64,000 bases of DNA from positions 3,224,001 through 3,288,000 of the forward strand of contig NZ_CP109994.1 of assembly GCF_025947065.1 (NCBI RefSeq), read 5' to 3'. Below are positions 7,563 to 16,550 of the stretch, piece after piece. Numbering within the stretch: position 1 is the first letter of the stretch; each line of letters starts with the position of its first letter. The stretch is from Flavobacterium sp. N1736. Its GTDB lineage: Bacteria > Bacteroidota > Bacteroidia > Flavobacteriales > Flavobacteriaceae. The translations under genes were made by a program, and so were the position numbers. The notes beneath the pieces were generated by a model. That model ran no database searches, was not told the DNA's origin, and was given only the letters and a program-made list of their open reading frames with translations.

Positions 7563-9131
7563 TTATTCCGAAACCAATTTCTCCAATCTCTCAGAAACCG
7601 CAATTTCCTTACCGTTTTTAAAGATCCTGAAACCTTTTCCTTTATGATATTTCTCTCCGGTTTTATCCCAAAGAATCGTAATGATATTGCCGTGATACAA
7701 AACATTATCCAAACAAAACCAATCCCACTTTTCTTGCGGAATCAAGGGATTCACTTCTATTTTTTCATCAGCTCTTGGACGTAAACCAACCAAACCTGTA
7801 ATCACCAAATCATTAAAAGTCGAATGATTGTAATAACGGCTGCGCTCTCTTTCGCCCATCAACCAATATCCTGTAGTTTCATCCAGATATTCTCCCAAAT
7901 ATGGTCTTCCGTGAAAATATTGCGATTCTACATACAAACTCATTTGTTTGAAATAATCCGTTTTAGCAACAAAATTCTGATTGTAATTATTCAAAACATT
8001 TGCCAAAGCGGTTAAGGTTTGCGAACTCGCAAATGGCCAAATCGCTCCGTCCCATTCACAAGTTCCCGTTCCGTGAGTTCTAAAACGCGGACTTCTTCGT
8101 TCTGCGGTTGTTAACCCAAACGGAGCCGAAAATCCTTTTTCATCCTTAATTTGTTCCCAGGCTTTTTCGAAACCTTTGTCTTTTTGCGGCAAATTAAAAT
8201 ACCATGGAATAAAACCAATCGCTTCTCTAACCTGCGCTAAAGTATCTTTTTCTGTAAACGTTTCAAAGAATTCACTTTTCGGATTCCACAGTTTTGTTTC
8301 TACCAATTTTTGAAGTGTATCAGCTTTAGCTTCAAAATAACTTTCCTGTTTTGCATCGCCTTTTAGCTTCGAAATTTTCGCCAAAGCTGTTGCGTTTCCA
8401 AACATATAACTATTAATGGTTGGGCGTGCATTTCTAAATTTTCTCGCACCGCTTAACGATTCTTCCATTCCGTCTTTCACGTCAAACTGCCAAAACAATC
8501 CGTCTTTGCGTTTTCTGTCGCCTTCCCAAGCCGAATATTCTGCAACCAAATCCGAATATATATCCAGTAAAAACTTATCATCTTTATTGACCAAATAACG
8601 ATTGTACAAAGCATCTGCCGTCCAACTGCTAAACGTTCTGAGCTTTTTCATGGGCTTGCCGTCATTTCCTCTAAACCATAAATGCACATCCTGCTCCAAA
8701 TATTCCGGATTATGAATCCATCTAAATTCATTAATATGATGTCCCAAAGCGCAACTAATCATATTGTATTTATCGGCATAAGAACGATCAACTAAAAATT
8801 CTGTAATGGCATAACCCTGAGGTGTTTTTTTGATATGTTTTCGCGCGCTCCACCATCTAAAATAATAAATCTCTTCAAAATTTTGCTGCGGACATTCAAA
8901 TAACGGAATATTTTTTTCCATCCAGGTCCACGCAGAATCATTCGGAATCGCAAATTTTAAATTCTCGTCTTCCATCGTATTGAAATAATCAACATAATGT
9001 TTGAAGTTTTTTTCTTTTAAAACAGCCGCTTTTCCCTGATTTGATTGTCCTGCTCCGGATTTACAACTTGTATTTAAAGCCGAAATCAAGATTATGAATG
9101 CGATTATTTTGTATTTAAAATGATGTAACAT
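7563..9131 (-). CDS. Lipoprotein (alpha/alpha)6 glycosidase, MGH1/GH63-like
   Basis: The ATG at 9131 gives a lipoprotein signal (SALNTSC, Cys23). The frame stays open 150 nt further upstream, but that part translates an intergenic repeat and is not credible. The 522-residue product has the toroid pattern of mannosylglycerate-hydrolase-like and GH63-type glycosidases: FRGNDGKPMKKLRTFSSWTA (about 155), RPTINSYMFGNATAL, HGTGTCEWDGAIWPFASSQT (about 360-375) and YYNHSTFNDLVITGLVGL (about 435-452). Such proteins are inverting exo-hydrolases with acidic catalytic residues; the Glu-Trp-Asp-Gly segment is a good candidate for one of them. The sugar specificity cannot be read from the sequence. It is part of the pectin PUL between GH78 and GH95, so it may serve a linkage for which no family is assigned. 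Confidence 0.7.
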   Translation of the reverse strand: MLHHFKYKIIAFIILISALNTSCKSGAGQSNQGKAAVLKEKNFKHYVDYFNTMEDENLKFAIPNDSAWTWMEKNIPLFECPQQNFEEIYYFRWWSARKHIKKTPQGYAITEFLVDRSYADKYNMISCALGHHINEFRWIHNPEYLEQDVHLWFRGNDGKPMKKLRTFSSWTADALYNRYLVNKDDKFLLDIYSDLVAEYSAWEGDRKRKDGLFWQFDVKDGMEESLSGARKFRNARPTINSYMFGNATALAKISKLKGDAKQESYFEAKADTLQKLVETKLWNPKSEFFETFTEKDTLAQVREAIGFIPWYFNLPQKDKGFEKAWEQIKDEKGFSAPFGLTTAERRSPRFRTHGTGTCEWDGAIWPFASSQTLTALANVLNNYNQNFVAKTDYFKQMSLYVESQYFHGRPYLGEYLDETTGYWLMGERERSRYYNHSTFNDLVITGLVGLRPRADEKIEVNPLIPQEKWDWFCLDNVLYHGNIITILWDKTGEKYHKGKGFRIFKNGKEIAVSERLEKLVSE

Positions 9132-9159
9132 ATTCAAATTTATTATTTTAATTCTTATT

Positions 9160-9421
9160 ATTTGGGCGTGTCCCTCCGGGTCGGGCTGTACGTTCCCGCT
9201 TTTTTTTGTTCGGCAGAAAAAGCCTCTCAAAAAAAGAGCTCCACTTCCATCCCTCACGCAAACACCAATTCGTGTTTTCATCTCCTAACAGGTTTTTAAA
9301 ACCTGTTAGGTATTTTTACGGTCCATTTTATTCAACGTTTCATTTGTCAGAAATAACAAACTGGACTTAAAAACAATACCTAACAGTCCCGAAGCCTCGG
9401 GATTAAAAACCTGTTAGGAAA
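9160..9421. repeat. Composite intergenic repeat: GC-richer element plus 'CCTAACAGGTTT' inverted repeats
   Basis: This 260-bp stretch holds a GC-richer block (CCCTCCGGGTCGGGCTGTAC, 9172 on), then CCTAACAGGTTTTTAAAAC continuing into its complement (about 9284-9311), and a second copy at 9381-9420 in which the two arms are separated by CCCGAAGCCTCGGGA, itself a small hairpin. A spurious upward extension of the 7563-9131 reading frame crosses it. I see no gene here. Confidence 0.65.
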
Positions 9422-9423
9422 TC

Positions 9424-11898
9424 CTAATTCCCATAAAAAGTATAAGTCTGCCCTGCTTTCATTGCAACATCATATTCATTATACTTTGGTAATACGACTT
9501 TCTTCAAATTCGCTTTTTCTGATATAATCGGTTTTTTAACTTCAACATCGTAAAATAACGGATTTGTATTTTTTCCTTTTACTTTTTTAATTGATGTTCC
9601 TTTGCCTGCGCTTAAACTATTTTCTAATTTCAATCGGCAGTTTCCTCCTAGTTTTGAATAAATTTTTAGTTCAGAAATTTTATTGTTTTTCCAGGTCATA
9701 TCAATTACAAAACCGCCTCTGGCAACTAAACCTTTTATGCTTCCGTCTTTCCAAACCGTTGGCAAAGCCGGCAATAAATGAATCGCATCTTCCTGACTTT
9801 GCATCAGCATTTCGGCGATTCCGGCCGTGCATCCAAAGTTACCATCAATTTGAAATGGCTGATGCGCATCTAACATATTCGGATATGTTCCGCCGCCTTT
9901 TCTTTGTTCTGCCGTAACCAAATGCAATTGATCCTGTAATAATTTATAAGCGTGATTTCCGTCTAATAATCTTGCCCATAAATTTACTTTCCAACCCATT
10001 GACCAGCCTGTAGATTCGTCGCCTCTGTAATTTAAGGAGTTTTTAGCCGCTTCAAATAATTCAGGCGTTTTTATTGGCGAAATCTGATTACTCGGAAACA
10101 AGCCATACAAATGCGAAACGTGTCTGTGTTTATCTTCCGGATTATCCCAATCGGTTTGCCATTCCTGCAACTGACTGTATTTACCCACTTTCATTGGAGG
10201 CATTTTTGCCAAAGCTTCGCTTATTCTTTTAGTATAAACTTCATCTGGCGAAACAATTTTTGACGCTTTAATTACATTCGTAAAAAGATCAAAAACCAAT
10301 TGATTATCCATCGTAGTTCCCGATGCAATTGTTGCTTTTCCGGTTCCGCCTGCGTGTGTATTTTCTGGAGAACTTGACGGTACAACAACCAAATAACCTG
10401 TATTTGGGTCGATAACCATAAAATCCAAAAAGAAATCGGCAGCGCCTTTTATCACCGGATAAATTTCTTTTAGGTAATTTTTATCGCCTGTATATAAATA
10501 TCTTTCCCATAAATCCTGACTTACCCACGCGCCGCCTGTTGGCCACATTCCCGATGCTGCATAATCAACCGGAGCCGTTACGCGCCAAATATCGGTGTTG
10601 TGATGCAAAACCCAGCCATTTGCATTGTACATCATTTTTGCAGTTTCTGCACCCGTAACACTTAACTCTTTCGTCATTTGAATAAACGGCTCGTGCATTT
10701 CTGAAAGATTGGTTACTTCTGCCGGCCAGTAATTCATTTCGGCATTTATGTTTGTTGTGTATTTACTGTCCCAGGGCGGCGTTACCATATCGTTCCAAAT
10801 TCCTTGTAAATTGGCAGGTTGTCCGCCCGGCTGAGAACTCGAAATTAAAAGATAACGTCCAAACTGAAAATATAAACTCGCCAATTGCGGATCAAATTGC
10901 TTCGAGAAATCCCTGATTCTTTCATTTGTTGGTTTCTTTCCAGCTTCGTTTGTTCCTAAATCAAAAGAAACTCTGTTGAAGAATTTTTGATAATAGGCAA
11001 CATGATCTTTTTTGATGGTGGCGAAATCTTTTGTTTCGGCGTTAGCCAAATATCCTTTGCTTTTTGCTACTTCGTCTTCTGAAATATCCTGATAATTTTT
11101 AAAATTCGTTGCGATCGAAATATAAAGCGTTACTTCATCGGCCTTATTAATGCTGATAATTCCGTTGCTGGAAGAAACTTCACCACCTTTATTTTTAGCC
11201 GTTAATCTTCCCTGAAATTTGACTTTTCCTTTTACGCCTTCAAAATTACTTCCAATACCCGAAAGCAAAATTTGATCTCCATCTGAAGCTGAAACCGTTT
11301 TATCAATTGGGCTATTCATGAAAACATTGCACGTAATTTGTCCGGGCTGACTTGCCGAAAGCTTCACCACAATTACCTGATCTGAAAACGATGTCAATAT
11401 TTCTCTGGTAAATTCTACACCGTTCACCGTGTATTTTACTTTTGCCGTAGCATTTTCAATATCTAAATCTCTGTAATAATTGATATATTTTTGATGTCCC
11501 GGAAACGAAATATACACGCTTCCAAAAGTTTGATACGGCATTCCGTCATTGGTTTGCGACATGATATCCTGCGTCGCTAATTCCTGGGCTTCATCAAATT
11601 TTCCATCAAAAATTAACTGACGTACAATTGGCAGAGCTTTTATCGATTTATTATGTGCATTGCTGTTTGGAGAACCTGCCCAAATGGTTTCTTCGTTCAA
11701 TTGTAAACGCTCAACAGCCGGATCGCCAAAAACCATCGCACCCAAACGTCCGTTACCCAAAGGCAAAGCCTCGTTCCAGATTGCTGCTGGTTTATCGTAC
11801 CAAAGTTTTAATTCAGCATTCTTTTGAGCGATTATATTTTGGGTTCCAAATAATATTAAACCAAAACAAATAAGTGATATTTTATTTCTTAACTTCAT
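9424..11898 (-). CDS. GH95 alpha-L-fucosidase / alpha-L-galactosidase
   Basis: The start at 11898 begins [13 protein letters not shown] and gives a signal peptide ending near IIAQ; two in-frame ATGs just upstream (11910, 11928) are less likely. The product has the GH95 order: N-terminal beta domain ([20 protein letters not shown]), a linker, the (alpha/alpha)6 catalytic domain and a C-terminal beta domain. Family signatures are [28 protein letters not shown] (about 384, the Asn pair that helps the catalytic base), SSSPENTH (about 512) and [15 protein letters not shown] (about 593). GH95 enzymes invert and remove alpha-1,2-linked L-fucose or L-galactose. In pectin the L-galactose of RG-II chain A is the known natural target in Bacteroides, but the sequence alone does not separate the two sugars. 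Confidence 0.9.
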   Translation of the reverse strand: MKLRNKISLICFGLILFGTQNIIAQKNAELKLWYDKPAAIWNEALPLGNGRLGAMVFGDPAVERLQLNEETIWAGSPNSNAHNKSIKALPIVRQLIFDGKFDEAQELATQDIMSQTNDGMPYQTFGSVYISFPGHQKYINYYRDLDIENATAKVKYTVNGVEFTREILTSFSDQVIVVKLSASQPGQITCNVFMNSPIDKTVSASDGDQILLSGIGSNFEGVKGKVKFQGRLTAKNKGGEVSSSNGIISINKADEVTLYISIATNFKNYQDISEDEVAKSKGYLANAETKDFATIKKDHVAYYQKFFNRVSFDLGTNEAGKKPTNERIRDFSKQFDPQLASLYFQFGRYLLISSSQPGGQPANLQGIWNDMVTPPWDSKYTTNINAEMNYWPAEVTNLSEMHEPFIQMTKELSVTGAETAKMMYNANGWVLHHNTDIWRVTAPVDYAASGMWPTGGAWVSQDLWERYLYTGDKNYLKEIYPVIKGAADFFLDFMVIDPNTGYLVVVPSSSPENTHAGGTGKATIASGTTMDNQLVFDLFTNVIKASKIVSPDEVYTKRISEALAKMPPMKVGKYSQLQEWQTDWDNPEDKHRHVSHLYGLFPSNQISPIKTPELFEAAKNSLNYRGDESTGWSMGWKVNLWARLLDGNHAYKLLQDQLHLVTAEQRKGGGTYPNMLDAHQPFQIDGNFGCTAGIAEMLMQSQEDAIHLLPALPTVWKDGSIKGLVARGGFVIDMTWKNNKISELKIYSKLGGNCRLKLENSLSAGKGTSIKKVKGKNTNPLFYDVEVKKPIISEKANLKKVVLPKYNEYDVAMKAGQTYTFYGN

Positions 11899-11911
11899 AT
11901 ACTTTGTCATT

Positions 11912-12020
11912 TTTAACACGAATTGCACGGATTAACACGAAATTAGAATGCTCTAATAATTTCACTGACATACTATACGTGCAGAATTTGTGTTAATTAG
12001 TGTAATCTGTGTTTATCTTT
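11912..12020. repeat. Intergenic inverted repeat with 'CACGAATT...AATTAGTGT' arms
   Basis: The left part reads TTAACACGAATTGCACGGAT, continuing TAACACGAAATTAG, and the right part reads TTTGTGTTAATTAGTGTAAT then CTGTGTTT. The arms are imperfect. It resembles the outer arms of the nested repeat at 22770-22998. Little else fits in this gap. Confidence 0.5.
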
Positions 12021-12022
12021 TC

Positions 12023-13444
12023 TTACTTCTTAACCTCATAAATCTTGTTATTCTTCTCTCCAAACATTTCATATAATTTGTTGATGTCTTTTAATGCATT
12101 TTTAGGCAGATTTTCAGCTTTATTCCCAAAAACATATAATTTATCATAAGGTTCAATTACACAAGTCGATTCGTCGATTTCTCCGTTTGCATTTTTGACT
12201 TTGTTTAAATCCAAACCTAAATATTTTGCCATAAAAGGATATAAAGCCATACGTTTTGAAATTCCAAAATCATGTCCTTCTTTTGCAAAATGAGCATTTT
12301 CTACCAAATCTTTTTTTCCGTATAATTCATACGTTCTTTGAATAAAAGGAAACTCTAATTCAGGAACTGCCAATGTCCAGTCTTTTCCATCAGAAACAAT
12401 CAATTGTGGTTTTGGTGCCATCATTGCCGAGATTTCAGCATTATTTGTTCCGTTGCCGCAAAGGTGAATTCCGCGCCCGCTTTCGCACGGACAGCCTCCA
12501 GAAAAATGAGAAGAAACCATTACAACCGGAGCCGAAACTGTAATTCGGTCATCTAAAGCTGCCAAAAACATGGTGTGTGATCCTCCGCCAGAACCGCCTG
12601 TAACGCCAACGCGCGACATATCAACATTTTTTTGAGTCGATAAATAATCCAATAATCGTATTCCGCTTAAAACCTGAACGGTTGATGCAATACTATTTCT
12701 GTGTGTTTCTTCGGGAAATTGTAATAACGATTCTCCCCACGCAAACAAATCATAACTTACTACGATTGCACCCATTTTTGCCATAATTGCACAACGATAT
12801 TGTTCGTCTTTTCTATATCTTCCGTCACCAAAATGTCCGTCCGGCGTTAAAATAACAGGCGCTTTTTTGTTTAACGGATAAGGTTTGTAAATCGAACCTG
12901 TTGCATAAACACCAGGCAAAATTTCCAATCCAATATTCTCAATACTGTAATCTTTATAAATTCTTTTTGGCGTTAAAATAGGTTTTGATTTTGGCATTAG
13001 CGGCGCTTTGTCCAAACCAAAAGACGTAATCATACACGCTTTTATTTCTTTTTTACGTGCTTCCCATTCGGTTACATTCGAATATAAAGTGGTTAAATAA
13101 TCTAAACGCTCTTTTCCTTTATCAACAGAAACTTTATGGTTTTCATATTTTCTGATGATATAGGTTCCGTCCGGTTGTTTAAAATACATTAGTTCAAACG
13201 GAGCCAAAATATTGGTTAGCGAAATAGCCAGATTTCCTTGTTCGATTCTCCAATCGGCATAATCCAGTTCTTTTCCTTTTAATAAACCTCTGTCGTCATT
13301 AATAGTAACATGAAAAATAGTTTCAATTTTTTTTAATGTTTCCGAAACCGGTTTCCTGAAATTTTCATCAGAAGTTATTTGTGCATTTGAAATTGTCAAT
13401 GCAAAAAGTGAGATTGCTATATATATGTGTTTTATTTTCATCAT
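12023..13444 (-). CDS. Exported alpha/beta-hydrolase carbohydrate esterase with an N-terminal STN-like domain
   Basis: The 473-residue protein has a signal peptide (to about residue 22, ISNAQ). Residues 30-100 resemble an STN (secretin/TonB short N-terminal) domain: KPVSETLKKIETIFHVTIN, DDRGLLKGKELDYADWRIEQ and LTNILAPFELMYFK, ending PDGTYIIRKYE. From about 160 an alpha/beta-hydrolase follows with VILTPDGHFGDGRY, the nucleophile elbow GGSGGG (Ser285), an Asp in SDGKDW (362-366) and His401 in KEGHDFG, a complete catalytic triad candidate. Related PUL esterases act as acetylxylan/pectin deacetylases or, in CE19, as pectin methylesterases of RG-II; I cannot choose between these. The fused STN-like domain is unusual because this module normally belongs to TonB transporters and FecR proteins. 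Confidence 0.72.
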   Translation of the reverse strand: MMKIKHIYIAISLFALTISNAQITSDENFRKPVSETLKKIETIFHVTINDDRGLLKGKELDYADWRIEQGNLAISLTNILAPFELMYFKQPDGTYIIRKYENHKVSVDKGKERLDYLTTLYSNVTEWEARKKEIKACMITSFGLDKAPLMPKSKPILTPKRIYKDYSIENIGLEILPGVYATGSIYKPYPLNKKAPVILTPDGHFGDGRYRKDEQYRCAIMAKMGAIVVSYDLFAWGESLLQFPEETHRNSIASTVQVLSGIRLLDYLSTQKNVDMSRVGVTGGSGGGSHTMFLAALDDRITVSAPVVMVSSHFSGGCPCESGRGIHLCGNGTNNAEISAMMAPKPQLIVSDGKDWTLAVPELEFPFIQRTYELYGKKDLVENAHFAKEGHDFGISKRMALYPFMAKYLGLDLNKVKNANGEIDESTCVIEPYDKLYVFGNKAENLPKNALKDINKLYEMFGEKNNKIYEVKK

Positions 13445-13469
13445 TTATTGTGTTTAAACTAGCTTAAAA

Positions 13470-13608
13470 TTGAACGCGGATGACGCAGATTCGCTAAAGC
13501 GAAGACGCAGATAAAAACGGATTTTTTATTTTAATTATGGATAAAAACTATTAAAAAAATCCGTTTTTATCCGCGTTTTTACGAAGTAAATCCGTGTCAT
13601 CCGCGTGC
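13470..13608. repeat. Intergenic inverted repeat, 'CGCGGATGACGC' family
   Basis: The left arm GAACGCGGATGACGCAGATT (13473 on) and the stretch AAAAACGGATTTTTTA pair with AAAAAATCCGTTTTTATCC and CCGTGTCATCCGCGTGCCA on the right. The right arm overlaps the 3' end of the following GH78 gene and supplies its stop codon. Family members also lie at 16375, 38750 and 53618-53826. Confidence 0.7.
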
Positions 13609-16359
13609 CATTAACTCGCATTCGATTGTATATTTTCCTGACCCTAATTTTAAATTTTTAGTTGCTTTTCCATTCACTTTTATTTCTGAATCTTTAGCAA
13701 TTGGTAATTTTATTGTCGCCGATGTATTAGTCGGAATCTCCACTTTTAAAATTAATTTTCCGTCTTTTTTCTCCCAGCCCGAAGCAATATTTCCATAAAT
13801 AGATTTATAAGTTGCTTTTACAAAAGTCATATCGCCAACAATTTCGGGCTGAATAAAGAAATGTTTGAATCCCGGATTTTCCGGATCACCAACAATTCCG
13901 GCTAAACTTTGGTAAAACCATTCTTCGATTTGTCCCATCATAAAATGATTCCACGAATTTCCTTTTCTTGGGTCCCATTGTTCGGTTAAAGTGGTTAAGC
14001 CAAATTTTATCTGAAATCCATAACCCGGCGCATCATAATGATTGTTCATTTTATACATCATTTCGTTTTCGCCATTTTGAGCCAAAGCCTGAAATAAATA
14101 ACGATTTCCAACATCACCCGTTGTTAATCTGTCGCCTTTTGCCTTTATATCTGCCAATAAATTTTGCATTACAGCCGCTTTATATTGTGGTTCTACAAGA
14201 TCCATATAAACCGGAACAGCGTTACTAAACTGGCTGCTTGTACCATATTGTTTGGTTTCGAGATTGAAAAATTCTTTATTAAAAGCACTTTTTATATCCG
14301 CCTTTAAGGTTTCGTATTTCGAAATATCTTCGGTTTTGTTCAATAATTTTGCTGCTTTTGCAACCAAACTTGCTCCATAAAAATAATGAGAAGTTGCCGA
14401 AAGCGCAATCGGACTATTTTTTGAATATCCTGCGGCATGCGTTCCGTAATCGTACCAATCTCCTAATCCATACGAAACAATATTATCTTTTGCTTTTGTA
14501 CCTAAATAATCAACGTACTTTTTCATTACAGGATAATATTTCTCTAATAAAGAGGCATCGCCATAATATTCATAATACATCCAAGGCAGAATTACGCCGG
14601 TTACGCCCCATTCCGGTGAATCGGTAAAATCGCCTCCAAAAACTACATATTCAGGAACTATTGTCGGGATTAAACCATTTTCTCGTTGCGAATCTGAGAT
14701 GTTTTGCATCATTGCTGGAATATAACTTTCGAGATTATAATTGAACATTAATCCAGGTCCGTTTAGGTGAACTTCTTCCAGCCAACCCAATTTTTCACGC
14801 TGCGGACAATCGGTAAAAACACTCTGAAAATTACTTTTTATCGAGTTATTTATCAGTTCGTGTGCTTTATTAAAAATTACGTTTGAAGATGTAAAAGTTC
14901 CTGCTTCGCCCGCCGAATTATAAATGAAATTTGATTTTAAATCTACCAATGTTGGCAAGTTTTTATCTTTGGTTTCTTTATAATTGATGTTCTCAATCTG
15001 AACATATTGAAATCCGTAATAACTAAATTTTGGCTGCCATTCTTCTACACCTTCACCTTTTAAAGTATAATCATAATAATAAGGTTTTCCGGATCTTCCC
15101 TGACCAACGGTTCCGTCGTCATTTAATCCTTCGCCAACCCAAACGCGAACTATTTGTCCTTTTTTTCCTTTGAGTTTTATGGTTGGAAATCCTGAAAGAT
15201 TTTGTCCCATATTAAAAACAAAAAAGTTTGGTTTTAGCTCTTTTACTTCCTTAATATTATATTGTTTCTGAATCGTAATTGGCGGCGCTGTTTGTGCTCG
15301 TAAAATTCCTTTTGGTGCTTCCTGAACAATAACTTTTTTCCAATTCGAATCATTAAATCCTTTCAAATTCCAGCCTTTTTGTTCTAAATTGGCGTTGTAA
15401 TCTTCGCCTCCAAAAATACTGTTATATATAATCGGACTTTTACTGTATTTCCAGCTTTCATCTGATTTTAAAATATCTTCGGAACCGTCTTTGTAAACCA
15501 CTTTCATTTTAAAAAATAAAGTTGGCGGACCAAAACTCACAAAAAACTTGGTATATCTTTCGGCAAGTGTATTGTACATTCCGTTTCCTAAAAGTACGCC
15601 AATTACATTTTCGCCATTTTGCAATTCTTTACCCGATAATTCGTATGTATTATAATTAACGGTTTTATCGTAATCTGTCCATAAAGGTGCAAACTCGCTA
15701 TTGCCAACTTTTTTTCCGTTAAGGGTTAATTCATAATGTCCTAATCCGGAAATATAAACTATGGCTTCTTTGATTTCTTTTGTAATTTGAAATGGTTTTC
15801 GAAGTATAATACTTCTGCGCGACAAAGAATCAGAAGCATTGATTATCGCATCTTTTTTCTCTCTTTTGTAAGTTGCCGAATGGTAATTTCTGCCTTCGGG
15901 TAAATGACTATCGGCTTTTGTAATCGCTCCAATCCACGTTGGGTTTAAGTCTGATTCATTTGGCGAAATTCTGAAAAAAGCGGTTTTACTCCATGAAGAA
16001 GATTTATCATTTTGATCCCAGATTTTTACTTTCCAGAAATATTTGGTTTCACTTTTTAGAGCGTTTCCGCTAAAGTTTATTTGAAGATTTTTATCTGAAT
16101 TTACTTTTTTGCTATCCCAAATATCGGCTTCGTCTTTTTGAAGTTTTTGTTCTGATGAAGAAACTAAAATTTGATACGCTTTTTGAGAAACATTTGATTT
16201 ATTAGAAACCAATTGCCATCCAAATCTTGGTCGATTTTGAATTACTGCCAATGGATTTTCTGTCATTTCGCAGGTTAAATGCACAGCAGAAATTTGTCCA
16301 TTTGAAATGAAAGTTGCCAGAAGACAAAAGAGAAATAATATGTTTTTTAAATTCTTCAT
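13597..16359 (-). CDS. Exported GH78 alpha-L-rhamnosidase, second paralogue
   Basis: The ATG at 16359 starts a normal signal peptide (NILFLFCLLATFISNGQ); the 81-nt in-frame extension upstream translates a repeat arm and should be left out. The 920-residue product has the GH78 domain order: Ig-like domain (LTCEMTENPLAVIQNRPRFGW), beta-sandwich with GLGHYELTLNGKKVG, an (alpha/alpha)6 barrel with FTDCPQREKLGWLEE near residue 518, LTTLTEQWD near 793 and a C-terminal beta domain. It should hydrolyse alpha-L-rhamnosides. Oddly, the last residues (MARG) and the TGA stop are encoded inside the adjacent repeat arm, so its original C-terminus may have been altered by repeat insertion. It differs clearly from the GH78 at 4633, for example in the DCPQRE context. 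Confidence 0.92.
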   Translation of the reverse strand: MKNLKNILFLFCLLATFISNGQISAVHLTCEMTENPLAVIQNRPRFGWQLVSNKSNVSQKAYQILVSSSEQKLQKDEADIWDSKKVNSDKNLQINFSGNALKSETKYFWKVKIWDQNDKSSSWSKTAFFRISPNESDLNPTWIGAITKADSHLPEGRNYHSATYKREKKDAIINASDSLSRRSIILRKPFQITKEIKEAIVYISGLGHYELTLNGKKVGNSEFAPLWTDYDKTVNYNTYELSGKELQNGENVIGVLLGNGMYNTLAERYTKFFVSFGPPTLFFKMKVVYKDGSEDILKSDESWKYSKSPIIYNSIFGGEDYNANLEQKGWNLKGFNDSNWKKVIVQEAPKGILRAQTAPPITIQKQYNIKEVKELKPNFFVFNMGQNLSGFPTIKLKGKKGQIVRVWVGEGLNDDGTVGQGRSGKPYYYDYTLKGEGVEEWQPKFSYYGFQYVQIENINYKETKDKNLPTLVDLKSNFIYNSAGEAGTFTSSNVIFNKAHELINNSIKSNFQSVFTDCPQREKLGWLEEVHLNGPGLMFNYNLESYIPAMMQNISDSQRENGLIPTIVPEYVVFGGDFTDSPEWGVTGVILPWMYYEYYGDASLLEKYYPVMKKYVDYLGTKAKDNIVSYGLGDWYDYGTHAAGYSKNSPIALSATSHYFYGASLVAKAAKLLNKTEDISKYETLKADIKSAFNKEFFNLETKQYGTSSQFSNAVPVYMDLVEPQYKAAVMQNLLADIKAKGDRLTTGDVGNRYLFQALAQNGENEMMYKMNNHYDAPGYGFQIKFGLTTLTEQWDPRKGNSWNHFMMGQIEEWFYQSLAGIVGDPENPGFKHFFIQPEIVGDMTFVKATYKSIYGNIASGWEKKDGKLILKVEIPTNTSATIKLPIAKDSEIKVNGKATKNLKLGSGKYTIECELMARG

Positions 16360-16364
16360 TTCTT

Positions 16365-16540
16365 TGTGTTGAGATTGGAACGCGGATGACGCGGGTTTAC
16401 TTCGTAAAGACGCGGATTTTTTATTCTCATTTTTTGTCATCCTGACGGAGGAAGGATCACACTAGAAACTCCGCAAAGTTGATCGACAATCATTGTCGAG
16501 CTACTTGTGTGATCCTTCCTCCGTCAGGATGACAAGATTG
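16365..16540. repeat. Half repeat plus REP-like hairpin with perfect 28-bp arms
   Basis: A single arm of the CGCGGATGACGC family (16380-16420) is followed by a REP-like element. Its left arm, 16435-16462, starts TGTCATCCTGACGGAGG and its right arm, 16507-16534, is the exact complement. The loop holds a smaller palindrome, TCGACAATCATTGTCGA. The element is located just after the stop of the gene at 16551 and could end or stabilise its transcript. Confidence 0.85.
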
Positions 16541-16550
16541 TGGCTATTCT

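Noticed and set aside
9132..9281. A 50-codon N-terminal extension of the MGH1-like gene
   Set aside because: It translates a GC-richer intergenic repeat and has no signal peptide; the ATG at 9131 gives a clean lipobox.
16360..16440. A 27-codon extension of the second GH78 gene
   Set aside because: It translates a repeat arm; the ATG at 16359 begins a normal signal peptide.
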